Source: an uncultured Aquiluna sp.
GTDB lineage: Bacteria; Actinomycetota; Actinomycetes; Actinomycetales; Microbacteriaceae
Assembly (NCBI GenBank): GCA_913057795.1
Contig: CAJXOD010000011.1
Span: forward strand, 1 to 38,832
Direction: 5' to 3'
DNA length: 38,832 nucleotides
The notes below the pieces were generated by a model. The model was not told where the DNA came from. It saw nothing but the letters and a program-made list of their open reading frames with translations, and made no database searches. Of the stretch, positions 16,611-25,012 are shown piece after piece. Position numbers and translations under genes: made by a program. How positions within the stretch are numbered: the first letter of the stretch is position 1; every line of letters starts with the position of its first letter.

Positions 16611-19171
16611 GTGTTGGGCTGCACAATCACTGCGGATGCGACGATCACTGATTCGCCGGCGGCAGGAATGGTTGAATGAGCCGAACCTTCTGGAAGATTC
16701 GGATCACAAAGATTTAGCATCCAGTATTGACTTGGCTGAGGTGGGGTTGGGAAAAAGCCCATCACCTCAAGGGCGGTGTAAGCGTCCTCAAGGGCTAGGC
16801 CTGAAATGTCTGGCACTATAAGCTGACCACCGGCTGAAATAAAGACTTCGATTATGGATCCTCTAGGTATTGATTCTCCTGCGGCAGGGAGCGTGTAGGC
16901 AACGGTGCCCACCTGTTGAGCGGAGGGCACTGGGGTTTCGACGAATTTTATGTTCAGACCGCTGGTGATCAACTGAACCTTTGCGCTATCAATACCGAAC
17001 CCGGTTATCTCCGGAACATTGAGCATCGTGGCATTTACATATCTAGGGTTTGCAGCTGGGAATTGAACTTCCTCGTAGTGCTTATTTACCTCGAGCATTA
17101 CCTCTTTCCAGATGGCATGACGAATGGTTGAAACTGCTCTATTGTTTACCGACTTGCCAGTCTGGGGGGTGAGTCCAACTACGTTTCCAACCCAAGTCGC
17201 GGTCGCTACTTCCGAAGAGAAACCTGCCATCCAGGTGTGGATGCGGTTGTCTGTGGTACCGGTCTTGCCGGCCAAAGGTGTTCCATCATTGGTATTGGCA
17301 GCGGAACCGGTTCCTCCGGAGACAACGCCCTTCATGGCGTAAATCATCGCCGCTGAAACTTCTGGGGAAACCGACTGGTTGCACAAGCTCTTTGGAACGG
17401 CTAGCTCCTCGTTGGTCAACCTAACGAGCACTCTGTCAATGGCAATCGGCGAGCAGTAGACACCGGCATTTGCGATGCCAGCGTAGGCGGCAGCCATTGT
17501 CAGCGGTGCAATTTCGTTCGTTCCTAGAATTGCGGACGGGACATACAAGAGCTCATCGCCATCGGCCCTGTGGACACCAAAATCCTTGGCTGTGTCTCTT
17601 ATGGCGCAAAGGTCCAGTTTGGATGCCATTGCCGCAAATGCGGTGTTTTGAGACGTCACAACCGCCTCTCGAACGCTTAGGTCATCGATGGTTTTGTCTC
17701 CGGAGTTATTTACCTCCCAGAGTCCAACAACACCACCACAACTAGCCCGGAAATCTTTTGAGACATCCCAAATCTTCACCTTGTCAGCTTTCCCGTCAAG
17801 GTCGACATCTTCACCAGTAAAAATTCGGCCATCAACGTGGTCACCGAGGGTGTAGCCACTCTTTAGCCACTCCGCCAAAGTAAAGACCTTGTAGGTCGAG
17901 CCGGGTTGGAAGCCCGAAGATCCGCCGTACGGCTTATCGCTATTGAAGTTCACGCTGGTGCCGCCCAGAACTGGGTTATCGCTCTGATCGAAGTAGCGGT
18001 TTTGCGCCATCGCCACGATTCGGCCAGTTCCAACCTCAACCGAAACCGATGCAGTGCCAAAGCCCCACTCGTTTTCAGGTGGAAGGTTTGTCATAACCGA
18101 ATCCCAGGCTGCCTGCTGAATGTCTAAATCGATTGTGGTGAAGATTTCTAGCCCGCCGCGGCGAAGAAGCATTTCCCGGTCCTCCGGGGTAACTCCAAAT
18201 TCCGGGGAATTTCTTATGGTCCATACGGTGTAGTCGCAGAAGAATGCCGAAACTTGGTTCTCTCCACAGCCCTGCTTATTTTTGGTGATTTTGGTCTGGA
18301 TTGGTGATTCTTTGTAGGCGTCAGCCTGCTCTTGAGTTATGTAACCTTCGCTAGCCATGTTCTGAATGACGTAGTTTCTTCGGTTAAGGCCACGCTCGTG
18401 ATTTTCGGCCTCGTCGGGCTTGTAGTCATTCGGAGACTTCAGCATGCCGGCCAAGTAGGCGGCTTGCGGAACGGTCAGGCGGCTTGCCGAGGTTCCAAAA
18501 TAGTACTGGGAAGCCGTTTCAACACCGTTTATTTGATTGCCCAAGAACACCAAGTTTAGGTAGCCGGCCAGGATCTCCTTTTTTGAAACCTCTTGCTCCA
18601 GAGCGATTGCGAGTCTAATTTCCCTAAGTTTTCTGGCAACGCTGACCTCGGTCGCGGCCTGAATGGCTCCAGCGTCATTCGAAATGCTTGCTGCTTCCAC
18701 CATCGACTGACGGACATACTGCATTGTGATAGTGGACGCACCGGGTCCATCGCCGAAAGTGGCAAGGTTTGTCAGCGTCGCACGGATCAGAGAAATGATG
18801 TCCACCCCGCCGTGCTCATAAAATCTAGGGTCCTCAGTCGCGATAACAGCGTTCACAAGGTTGTCGGACATGTTCTCGAATGGAACCTCGACGCGGTTTT
18901 CGTGAAAGAAGGTCGCAATTTGCTCCGGCTTTCCGTCTCGAAGCGCGTAGATCGATGATGACTGCGATGAGTTCACGGGCTTGATATAAGAAGGTATTCC
19001 TTCAAACATTCCTATCGAAGTGGTCGTAACCACTCCGGCCACCGCGACCGCCGGTGCTAGGAGAGCAACAGACAATAGGCCGGCGACAACGCTGAGTACG
19101 CCAAATTTTAGAAGGCTTACGAACGTAGAGGATTTAGAGCTGCCGGACATAGACTCTAGGATACTCGACAT
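16601..19171 (-). CDS. Class A penicillin-binding protein (bifunctional, PonA-type) with PASTA domains
   Basis: The 856-aa protein has a short cytoplasmic tail and one membrane segment (about 18-50). A family 51 glycosyltransferase domain has catalytic Glu113 in IATEDPRFYEH. The transpeptidase domain has Ser425 in PGSTYKVF, SQN in TSQNTAFA and KTG in LAGKTGTT. Two PASTA repeats end the protein (about 715-785 and 790-856). It polymerises and cross-links peptidoglycan at the outer face. The first ATG (19171) has no ribosome-binding site. The ATG at codon 8 (19150) lies 7 nt after a TATCCT -10-like hexamer and may be the real, leaderless start. Confidence 0.93.
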   Translation of the reverse strand: MSSILESMSGSSKSSTFVSLLKFGVLSVVAGLLSVALLAPAVAVAGVVTTTSIGMFEGIPSYIKPVNSSQSSSIYALRDGKPEQIATFFHENRVEVPFENMSDNLVNAVIATEDPRFYEHGGVDIISLIRATLTNLATFGDGPGASTITMQYVRQSMVEAASISNDAGAIQAATEVSVARKLREIRLAIALEQEVSKKEILAGYLNLVFLGNQINGVETASQYYFGTSASRLTVPQAAYLAGMLKSPNDYKPDEAENHERGLNRRNYVIQNMASEGYITQEQADAYKESPIQTKITKNKQGCGENQVSAFFCDYTVWTIRNSPEFGVTPEDREMLLRRGGLEIFTTIDLDIQQAAWDSVMTNLPPENEWGFGTASVSVEVGTGRIVAMAQNRYFDQSDNPVLGGTSVNFNSDKPYGGSSGFQPGSTYKVFTLAEWLKSGYTLGDHVDGRIFTGEDVDLDGKADKVKIWDVSKDFRASCGGVVGLWEVNNSGDKTIDDLSVREAVVTSQNTAFAAMASKLDLCAIRDTAKDFGVHRADGDELLYVPSAILGTNEIAPLTMAAAYAGIANAGVYCSPIAIDRVLVRLTNEELAVPKSLCNQSVSPEVSAAMIYAMKGVVSGGTGSAANTNDGTPLAGKTGTTDNRIHTWMAGFSSEVATATWVGNVVGLTPQTGKSVNNRAVSTIRHAIWKEVMLEVNKHYEEVQFPAANPRYVNATMLNVPEITGFGIDSAKVQLITSGLNIKFVETPVPSAQQVGTVAYTLPAAGESIPRGSIIEVFISAGGQLIVPDISGLALEDAYTALEVMGFFPTPPQPSQYWMLNLCDPNLPEGSAHSTIPAAGESVIVASAVIVQPNTCG
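19158..19163 (-). promoter_or_regulatory. Putative -10 element of the penicillin-binding protein gene
   Basis: On the minus strand TATCCT precedes the ATG at 19150-19148 by 7 nt. If used, it makes Met8 of the longer frame the true leaderless start. Confidence 0.35.
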
Positions 19172-19192
19172 AGGCTGAAATGGAGCTGTGAA

Positions 19193-19348
19193 ATGACCAA
19201 GTGGGAGTACATAACAACGCCGCTATTGATACACAAGGAAACTCAAATTCTGAACACCTGGGGTAACCAGGGCTGGGAACTGGTTCAGGTGACTACGGGT
19301 CCGCAGGGCGGCCTCATAGCATTCTTCAAAAAAGCTGTTGCTGAGTGA
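19193..19348 (+). CDS. DUF4177-type small protein (51 aa)
   Basis: This short gene encodes a 51-aa protein beginning MTKWEYITTPLLIH, with NTWGNQGWELVQV in the middle and a GGLIAFFKK end. The WEY...GWELV pattern is the hallmark of small DUF4177 proteins, which are found in the same place before a RidA gene in other Microbacteriaceae, as far as I recall. A GGAG lies 7 nt upstream of the ATG. Its stop overlaps the GTG start of the RidA gene (GTGA), so the two are translationally coupled. Function unknown. Confidence 0.85.
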   Translation: MTKWEYITTPLLIHKETQILNTWGNQGWELVQVTTGPQGGLIAFFKKAVAE

Positions 19349-19806
19349 GCAAGGTCGAACAAAGGCTCACCGAACTGGGCTTTACTCTTCCCGAGGTGGC
19401 AGCCCCTGCCGGCTCGTATTTGCCAGCCATGATCTCAGGAAACCTAGTCTTCACGGCCGGCCAAATACCGCTCATTGAGGGCAAGCTCATGGCTACTGGA
19501 AAGCTTGGTGCGGAAATAACCGCTGAGCACGGAGCCGAAATTGCTCAGCGCTGCGCGCTAAATGCCCTTGCTGCTGTGAAGTCGGTTCTTGGGGATTTAG
19601 ATCGAGTGAAGCAGGTAGTCAAGGTCGTTGGTTTTGTGTCATCAGTCCCAGAGTTCTCCAGTCAGCCGGCGGTCATCAATGGCGCCAGCGAGTTCTTGCA
19701 ACAGGTTTTTGGAGACGCAGGCAAGCATGCTAGAAGTGCAGTTGGAGTTTCAGTGTTACCGCTTGATGCCCCAGTTGAAATCGAACTGATCGTGGAGTTT
19801 TCCTAG
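19345..19806 (+). CDS. RidA/YjgF-family protein
   Basis: The 153-aa protein has the RidA fold, slightly longer than classical RidA (about 128 aa) and like the YjgH-type subgroup. Features are the N-terminal YLPAMISGNLVFTAGQIPL, VVKVVGFVSSVPEF in the middle, and the family-defining Arg in KHARSAVGVSVLPLDAPVEIE. RidA proteins hydrolyse reactive enamine/imine intermediates from PLP enzymes; the subgroup's activity is not certain. GTG start, coupled to the DUF4177 gene. Its stop shares CTAG with the convergent GNAT stop. Confidence 0.87.
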   Translation: MSKVEQRLTELGFTLPEVAAPAGSYLPAMISGNLVFTAGQIPLIEGKLMATGKLGAEITAEHGAEIAQRCALNALAAVKSVLGDLDRVKQVVKVVGFVSSVPEFSSQPAVINGASEFLQQVFGDAGKHARSAVGVSVLPLDAPVEIELIVEFS

Positions 19807-20240
19807 AGGGCTTTGCGCATCCAAACCGAGTCCTCGGTTTCGAAACCAAGATTTTCGTAAAGCTTTCTAGAATTGGGGTTTTGGGCTTCGGTTTCGAGAA
19901 ACACGATCTTTGTTTCGTACTTTCCTAGTTCAGCTATTACCGCGGTGATGATTTTTGCGCCGATTCCCTCGTTACGGTGGGCCTCCAAGACGAAAACCTC
20001 ATCTATTAGTGCTTCTCTGCCGCCAGATTCGATTCCCCAGCCCCAGCCGATGACCGCGTAACCAACTAACAAGTTGTCCAATTCGGCTACAAATAGCAGC
20101 CCCAGATCCTGATTATTTAGCATCGGTTGAAGTCCGGTCAGCAAGTGCTCACGACCGAAGTTAGTACCGGCCTCTTCAGAAAAGCCCGTCAAAAGCGACA
20201 GCAGTGCTTCTAAATCATCAGGAACTGCTTGCCTGATCAT
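19803..20240 (-). CDS. GNAT-family N-acetyltransferase, directly downstream of acs
   Basis: The 145-aa protein shows the GNAT fold: an N-terminal IRQAVPDDLEALLSLL, the acetyl-CoA pyrophosphate loop EAHRNEGIGAKII preceded by LIDEVFVL, and NPNSRKLYENLGFE as motif B. Its ATG abuts the acs stop codon (TAAATG), so it is probably translated by reinitiation from the acs message. Substrate is not readable from the sequence. Position suggests possible acetylation of Acs, as known for AcuA and Pat in other bacteria, but the protein could equally act on a small molecule. Confidence 0.85.
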   Translation of the reverse strand: MIRQAVPDDLEALLSLLTGFSEEAGTNFGREHLLTGLQPMLNNQDLGLLFVAELDNLLVGYAVIGWGWGIESGGREALIDEVFVLEAHRNEGIGAKIITAVIAELGKYETKIVFLETEAQNPNSRKLYENLGFETEDSVWMRKAL

Positions 20241-22214
20241 TTAGTCGTTGGCACCAGAGTCGAGCTTTCGGCCAATGATGTCCATGACTGAAGTGTCCGT
20301 AAGGGTACTTATGTCGCCAATTGGTCGATCTTCGGCAACGTCCCTGAGAAGCCTGCGCATAATCTTTCCGGAACGAGTTTTGGGCAGTTCGCTAACCACG
20401 AAGATTGACCTTGGCCGAGCAATCGGGCCTATCTGGCTTGCAACGTGATCGCGCAGAATCTTTGAGGTGTCGGCTTCGCTACCGAGTTTGTCTAGTTCTT
20501 CTCGCATCAGAATCACAAACGCCACAATTGCCTGACCGGTGGTTTCATCGGACGCTCCCACCACTGCAGCTTCTGCCACATACGGGTGAGCTACCAGCGA
20601 TGATTCAATCTCTGTCGTGCTGAGTCGGTGACCAGAGATGTTCATCACGTCGTCCACTCGGCCGAGCAGCCACAGGTCGCCATCAGCATCTAGTTTTGCG
20701 CCGTCACCCGCAAAATAAACGCCTGGAAACCTGGACCAATAAGTTTCTTTAAACCGTTCCGGGTCTCCCCAGATGCCTCGCAGCATTGAGGGCCAAGGCT
20801 CAGTGATTGCTAGGTAACCTGCGTGACCGGGACCAAGTTTTTCGCCGTCCTCACTGATCACCGCAATCTCGATTCCTGGAAGTGGCACTTGCGCACTACC
20901 GGGCTTGGTTTTGGTAATCCCAGGTAGCGGAGAAACCATGATCGCTCCAGTTTCGGTTTGCCACCAAGTGTCGACAATCGGCGCCTTTTCAGAGCCAATC
21001 GCCTTTCGATACCAAAGCCAAGCCGCTGGGTTTATTGGCTCACCCACTGAACCAAGGACCCTTATCGAACTCAGGTCGTAGTGGCTCACGACCGAGTCGC
21101 CTAGTTTCATAAAGCTTCTAATTGCGGTGGGTGCGGTGTAGAAAATGCTGACGTGGTACTTCTGGACAATATCCCACCAGCGACCCCAGTCCGGAGTATC
21201 TGGTGTGCCCTCGTAAATAACCTGCGTGGCACCATTGGCAAGAGGCCCGTAGACAACATAGGTGTGACCGGTTATCCAGCCGACATCGGCCGTGCACCAA
21301 TAAACATCCTGGCCTTCGTGCAGATCAAAAACGTTTTTGTGAGTGAAGCTGGATTGAGTTAGATATCCACCGGTTGTGTGCAGAATCCCCTTGGGCGTTC
21401 CAGTTGTTCCGGAAGTGTACAGAATAAAGAGCGGGTGCTCGGCATTGAATCCCTTGGCAACGTGCTCATAGTCAACGCTTTGCATTTGCTCTTCCCACCA
21501 AACATCGCGGGCTGAATCCCAGTCGACGTCTTGGCCAGTTCGCTTGACCACGAGCACCTGTTCGACGCTCGGGCAGTTTCCATCTTTGAGGGCTTGGTCC
21601 ACCGCCGGCTTCAGCGCGCTGGCTTTACCTTTTCGATAACCACCGTCGGCTGTGATGACGACCTTGGCCCCAGCATCTTGAATTCTGGACGCCAACGACT
21701 CGGCGCTAAAGCCACCGAAGACCACCGAGTGCACAGCGCCGATTCTGACGACTGCCTGCATGGCGATGATCGCTTCCGGAATCATGGGCATATAGATAGC
21801 CACTCGATCACCTGGCTCAACGCCCATTCTTATTAGGACGTTCGCTGCTTTTTTTACAGCCTTGAGCAAATCTAAATAGGTATAAACCTGAGTGTCGCCC
21901 GGTTCTCCTTCAAAAAACAGCGCCACTCGTTTGCCCCAGCCGGCTTCAACGTGACGGTCAAGGCAGTTGTAGCTGACATTTAGCTCGCCGTCGGCAAACC
22001 ATTTTGCAAACGGTGCGTTAGTAAAATCCAGGGTCTCAGTGAAAGGCTTGTGCCAGTGAAGCTCTCTGGCTTTATCAGCCCAGAACTCCAAGCGGTCTAC
22101 CTTGGCCTGGTCGTAAATCCCAGGCTTAGCTATTGCAGCCTCAGCGAATTCTTTAGACGGCGCAAATGAGTCAGTATCGGTCAGCAGGGTCTCTATTTCG
22201 TGCTGTTCAGACAA
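20241..22214 (-). CDS. acs: Acetyl-CoA synthetase (AMP-forming)
   Basis: The 657-aa enzyme activates acetate to acetyl-CoA via acetyl-AMP. Motifs include [17 protein letters not shown] (phosphate loop), [28 protein letters not shown], and the C-terminal [14 protein letters not shown]. The latter contains Lys617, the residue whose acetylation switches the enzyme off in well-studied homologues. The start is a TTG at 22214 with a strong GGAGG 6 nt upstream. A GNAT acetyltransferase gene abuts the stop. The upstream region is divergent from the candidate 6C RNA. Confidence 0.97.
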   Translation of the reverse strand: MSEQHEIETLLTDTDSFAPSKEFAEAAIAKPGIYDQAKVDRLEFWADKARELHWHKPFTETLDFTNAPFAKWFADGELNVSYNCLDRHVEAGWGKRVALFFEGEPGDTQVYTYLDLLKAVKKAANVLIRMGVEPGDRVAIYMPMIPEAIIAMQAVVRIGAVHSVVFGGFSAESLASRIQDAGAKVVITADGGYRKGKASALKPAVDQALKDGNCPSVEQVLVVKRTGQDVDWDSARDVWWEEQMQSVDYEHVAKGFNAEHPLFILYTSGTTGTPKGILHTTGGYLTQSSFTHKNVFDLHEGQDVYWCTADVGWITGHTYVVYGPLANGATQVIYEGTPDTPDWGRWWDIVQKYHVSIFYTAPTAIRSFMKLGDSVVSHYDLSSIRVLGSVGEPINPAAWLWYRKAIGSEKAPIVDTWWQTETGAIMVSPLPGITKTKPGSAQVPLPGIEIAVISEDGEKLGPGHAGYLAITEPWPSMLRGIWGDPERFKETYWSRFPGVYFAGDGAKLDADGDLWLLGRVDDVMNISGHRLSTTEIESSLVAHPYVAEAAVVGASDETTGQAIVAFVILMREELDKLGSEADTSKILRDHVASQIGPIARPRSIFVVSELPKTRSGKIMRRLLRDVAEDRPIGDISTLTDTSVMDIIGRKLDSGAND

Positions 22215-22239
22215 CTTTGCCCTCCAGGTGGTTTCTAGT

Positions 22240-22245
22240 TTTATA
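22240..22245 (-). promoter_or_regulatory. Putative -10 element of acs
   Basis: TATAAA on the minus strand lies about 25 nt upstream of the TTG start, leaving a short leader that includes the GGAGG ribosome-binding site. The -35 is not clear. Confidence 0.35.
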
Positions 22246-22408
22246 CCTAATCTTATTATCGGTTTTCATTGATGTTTCGGCTATCACGCTAGCGCTTTTC
22301 GTCGTCGGTCATGTCGATACCTAACAACGCCAAATGTACCGACAGACAAAAAATGTCCATATTTTGCTCTTCGCACCAAAATGGGGGACAAATCTTCGTA
22401 ATCTTCGA

Positions 22409-22508
22409 TAGGGTTACAGAACTGATTAGTCAGTCGCGGTGCCACATCCCCCATGTCGGCATCGCCGGCAGCAGGTTTCCCCAAACCTGCTGCCACCCTA
22501 ATTTTCCC
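22409..22508 (+). ncRNA. Candidate 6C-type small RNA (two C-loop hairpins)
   Basis: Two adjacent hairpins present cytosine loops. The first (22437-22464) has an 11-bp stem with one bulged C and a CCCCC loop. The second (22467-22494) has a perfect 12-bp stem with a CCCC loop and is followed by ACCCTAATTTT, a likely terminator. A -10-like TAGGGT at 22409-22414 would place the 5' end near 22421, giving an RNA of about 88 nt. This resembles the actinobacterial 6C motif (two hairpins with C-rich loops; B11 in Mycobacterium, near its Tad-like locus). The loops here have five and four C rather than six, so it may be a variant. Confidence 0.6.
22467..22504 (+). terminator. Hairpin terminator of the candidate 6C RNA
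   Basis: GGCAGCAGGTTT-CCCC-AAACCTGCTGCC forms a perfect 12-bp stem. A short T-run (AATTTT) begins about 5 nt after it, weaker than a textbook terminator but on the correct strand. Confidence 0.5.
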
Positions 22509-22560
22509 CAGATTCATTTTTTAGAGACGAAGTTTCCGGTCCGCGAGCGAACATAAGTTT

Positions 22561-23472
22561 GTGGAGATCAATCAACTAAGCATCTGGCAAGTAATCGACA
22601 CCCTTGGGGTTACCGACCTAGTCATCGATGGTGCCAGTTATGCTCGGGCGGATTATGGGTCCGGTCTTCAGGATATTAAATCGCCATTTATTACAGATCA
22701 GGATCTTTCTGAAGTCATTATCCAGCTCGCGCTGGATGCCGGATCAAGAATTGATATCGCAAAGCCGGTCGCCGATTTTGTTTATCGCGGAGCACGGTTT
22801 CACGCCGTCTTGCCATTCGGGTTATCTGATAAGCCGCTACTGAGTATTCGGGTTCACCCCCGTAAGCCTCAAACTCTCGAGTCGCTGCAGTCAGCTGGAA
22901 TGTTCTCCAATCACCGGCTCGATTGGCTTAGGCAGCAAATCTCTCGTAAAAAGAACATAGTTTTTAGTGGTCCGACTGGTGTAGGGAAGACCACCTTGCT
23001 GCGGTCGCTCTTGAGTGAAGTCACTGAGCGCGTGATCTGTATTGAGCAAACACCTGAACTGTTTCTTGCTCCACCCGCAATTGCACTTACAGAACGGGAA
23101 GCAAACCAAGAAGGTGTCGGTCAAATCGAACTGGATGAACTAATAGTTCATGCCCTTCGCATGCGACCAGATCGAATAGTGGTCGGCGAAGTGCGCTCAA
23201 AAGAGTTCAGAGTACTGTTGCAAGCTATCAACAATGGTCACGAGGGCACCCTTACGACTCTGCACGCAAATAATTTGGAAAGTGTCGCGGAGCGACTACT
23301 AGTCCTTGGGCTGCTCGGGAACCTAACTTCCGAGCTCACCTCGAGGCTCGTTTCCCAATCGATCGATTACGTTGTTCAGCTAGGAAAAAAAGGTAACCAA
23401 AGAGTCATTGCGGGGATTGGTCAACCGATCATGACCCCTACTGGGCTAGTGGTTCAGAAGGTGGCAATCTAA
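22561..23472 (+). CDS. TadA/CpaF-family secretion ATPase
   Basis: The 303-aa protein is the ATPase of a Tad-type pilus/type II-like secretion system. Walker A is GPTGVGKT at residues 137-144. The family Asp/His boxes are RMRPDRIVVGEVR and NNGHEGTLTTLHANN. The N-terminal part is shorter than in full CpaF proteins, like the mycobacterial Rv3659c type. It starts at a GTG with no clear ribosome-binding site. No TadZ/CpaE-like gene precedes it; the candidate 6C RNA does. Its stop overlaps the next start by one base. Confidence 0.9.
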   Translation: MEINQLSIWQVIDTLGVTDLVIDGASYARADYGSGLQDIKSPFITDQDLSEVIIQLALDAGSRIDIAKPVADFVYRGARFHAVLPFGLSDKPLLSIRVHPRKPQTLESLQSAGMFSNHRLDWLRQQISRKKNIVFSGPTGVGKTTLLRSLLSEVTERVICIEQTPELFLAPPAIALTEREANQEGVGQIELDELIVHALRMRPDRIVVGEVRSKEFRVLLQAINNGHEGTLTTLHANNLESVAERLLVLGLLGNLTSELTSRLVSQSIDYVVQLGKKGNQRVIAGIGQPIMTPTGLVVQKVAI

Positions 23473-24200
23473 TGCGGCCTGCAATGTTGGCGGGGTTGTT
23501 GTCAGCGGGGGTTCCGTTTCCAAAGGCCATTGAGCTGGCAGACCCCAAGGATTTGCCGAAAAAATTTCGAGATTTTATAGTTCTCGCCTTCGAACTGGGT
23601 GCTCCATTGGTTCCAACCCTGAGTCAACTTGAGGTGCAGATGCGCCACGAGGAGCGCACGAGTCAAGAAATCGATCAGGCACAGGCAGTCCCTCAGGCCA
23701 CTAGAACACTGTTGATTTGGCTGCCATTGGTCAGCTTCGTTTTGGCACAAATAATGGGCCTTGGAACCTTCAGTGGAATATTGCACCCGGTGGGAGCCTT
23801 GGCCGCATTGCTCGCAGGAGCACTGCTGTTCGCTGGCTATAAAATTTCCGGCCGAATGCTCAACAGTTTTCTTGTCCCAAAACCAGACCCAACCCTGTCG
23901 TTGATGGTTTTGCGTATTTGCCTTTCCGCCGGGGAGCCGTTGGAAAAAATTCGTAGAAGGCTTGAAGGTTACCCAGACGGCGGAGCAAGTCAGTTGGTTG
24001 AAATTTCAAAGCGCACTGGAGCAAGGCTCTCCTTTCTTATTGACTCTGAACTCGAGCAACTGAATCAAAAGCTTCTGTCCGCCCGGATTGAGGAGGCCAG
24101 AAAGCTCTCCGTTCGATTGCTTATTCCATTGTCTTTGACAACCCTTCCCGCATTCTTGCTTCTCACCCTGCCGCCGATAATCATCGGCTTCACCCAATAA
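23472..24200 (+). CDS. TadB/TadC-like membrane protein (single T2SSF protein)
   Basis: The 242-aa protein probably forms the inner-membrane platform of the Tad machine. Hydrophobic segments lie at about residues 75-92, 100-123 and 212-240. The second half, from LSLMVLRICLSAGEPLEKIRRRL to RIEEARKLSVRLLIPLSLTTLPAFLLLTLPP, shows the T2SSF helical repeat and the usual C-terminal helix. Most systems have separate TadB and TadC; only one protein is present here. A first repeat-like region (LLSAGVPFPKAIELA) at the N-terminus suggests it may combine both. Confidence 0.78.
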   Translation: MRPAMLAGLLSAGVPFPKAIELADPKDLPKKFRDFIVLAFELGAPLVPTLSQLEVQMRHEERTSQEIDQAQAVPQATRTLLIWLPLVSFVLAQIMGLGTFSGILHPVGALAALLAGALLFAGYKISGRMLNSFLVPKPDPTLSLMVLRICLSAGEPLEKIRRRLEGYPDGGASQLVEISKRTGARLSFLIDSELEQLNQKLLSARIEEARKLSVRLLIPLSLTTLPAFLLLTLPPIIIGFTQ

Positions 24201-24212
24201 GAAAGGAAAAAA

Positions 24213-24374
24213 ATGCAACTACTAAAATCCGAAGACGGTGCCATTACCGCCGAATATGCAATTGCCACACTTGCCGGGGTCGCCTTTGCGGGTCTCATGC
24301 TGCTGGTGCTGAAATCCGAAGAGGTCAGGTCGCTGCTATTCAAGTTGATTGCAGGAGCAATTGGCCTTGGCTAG
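24213..24374 (+). CDS. DUF4244 pilin-like peptide (53 aa)
   Basis: This small gene encodes MQLLKSEDG followed by AITAEYAIAT and a hydrophobic helix. That is a type IV prepilin-like pattern: cleavage after Gly9 would leave Glu at mature position 5. DUF4244 peptides occupy this position in actinobacterial Tad loci (Rv3656c in Mycobacterium). AAAGGA lies 5 nt before the ATG. It is probably the major pilin or pseudopilin. No prepilin peptidase gene is in this window. Confidence 0.82.
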   Translation: MQLLKSEDGAITAEYAIATLAGVAFAGLMLLVLKSEEVRSLLFKLIAGAIGLG

Positions 24375-24672
24375 CAAAAACTTTTCTAGTGATCATGGGG
24401 CGGTAACAGCAGAGTTCATGCTGCTGTTACCGGCTCTCATAATGCTATTTGCCACGGTGCTCGGCTCAGTGGTTTTTGCAACCGATCGAATAGCACTTGA
24501 GGCAAGGGGTTTTGAGGTAGCCAGGACGCTCGCCCTTGGGCTTGATCTTCGAGCCGAAGAGGGAATCGAAATTGAGAAATCCGTAGAAGGGGCTCTAACT
24601 TGCGCAAGAATAACAAAGCAGTCACTCATGCCTATGAGCACCAAGCTCTGCGTGATGCAGGTTGGTCAGTAG
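24367..24672 (+). CDS. TadE-like pseudopilin
   Basis: The roughly 101-aa protein has SSDHG followed by AVTAEFMLLLPALIMLF, again a G|xxxxE prepilin-type junction before a single hydrophobic helix, then a soluble domain with two cysteines (TCARIT, KLCVMQ). This is typical of actinobacterial TadE-like proteins. I start it at the TTG at 24367, with AGGAG (24353-24357) 9 nt upstream; TTG codons at 24349 and 24361 are in-frame alternatives. It overlaps the DUF4244 gene by 8 nt. Confidence 0.75.
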   Translation: MASKNFSSDHGAVTAEFMLLLPALIMLFATVLGSVVFATDRIALEARGFEVARTLALGLDLRAEEGIEIEKSVEGALTCARITKQSLMPMSTKLCVMQVGQ

Positions 24673-24998
24673 ATGCGGGATCCACCGCGATGGTCTCACT
24701 AGCGTTCATGGGAGCGCTCATGCTGTTGTTGTCCGCGGTCTCGATAACGACGTCATTGGCACTCGAGCGCACGAGGTTACAGGTGGTCGCGGATCTTGTT
24801 TCGCTCGCCGCCGCCGACACACTTCGGGGCCTGATTACTGGAATTCCTTGCGAAAATGCGGAACTGATTGCGGTTTCAAATAGTAGTTTCCTAGATTCAT
24901 GTCGTATTGTCGGAAGCGACGCGAGCGTCGAGCTAACCAAGCAGTTCGGATTTGCAGATCTTTTTGCATTTTCGGAAGCGGGTTCGCCAAATGACTAA
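24600..24998 (+). CDS. Second TadE-like protein (Rv3654c-type secretion-neighbourhood protein)
   Basis: The 132-aa frame contains DAGSTAMVSLAFMGALMLLLSAV, the DxGSA-plus-helix start of the TadE-like proteins found beside Tad loci in actinobacteria, followed by a domain with two cysteines (GIPCENAE, LDSCRIVG). Unlike its neighbours it lacks a Glu at position 5 after the glycine. The TTG at 24600 is preceded by AAGGGG at 7 nt and gives an unusually long 73-nt overlap with the previous gene. The next in-frame ATG (24690) would cut into the conserved motif, so the true start is uncertain. Confidence 0.65.
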   Translation: MRKNNKAVTHAYEHQALRDAGWSVDAGSTAMVSLAFMGALMLLLSAVSITTSLALERTRLQVVADLVSLAAADTLRGLITGIPCENAELIAVSNSSFLDSCRIVGSDASVELTKQFGFADLFAFSEAGSPND

Positions 24999-25012
24999 AT
25001 AGGAGTATTTTC

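Noticed and set aside
22246-22400. c-di-AMP (ydaO) or other metabolite riboswitch upstream of acs or the Tad genes
   Set aside because: None of the conserved ydaO blocks is seen, and the structured part fits two C-loop hairpins better.
22284-22517. 77-codon minus-strand frame in the acs/Tad spacer
   Set aside because: It is antisense to the hairpins of the candidate 6C RNA, lacks a ribosome-binding site and has no recognisable domain.
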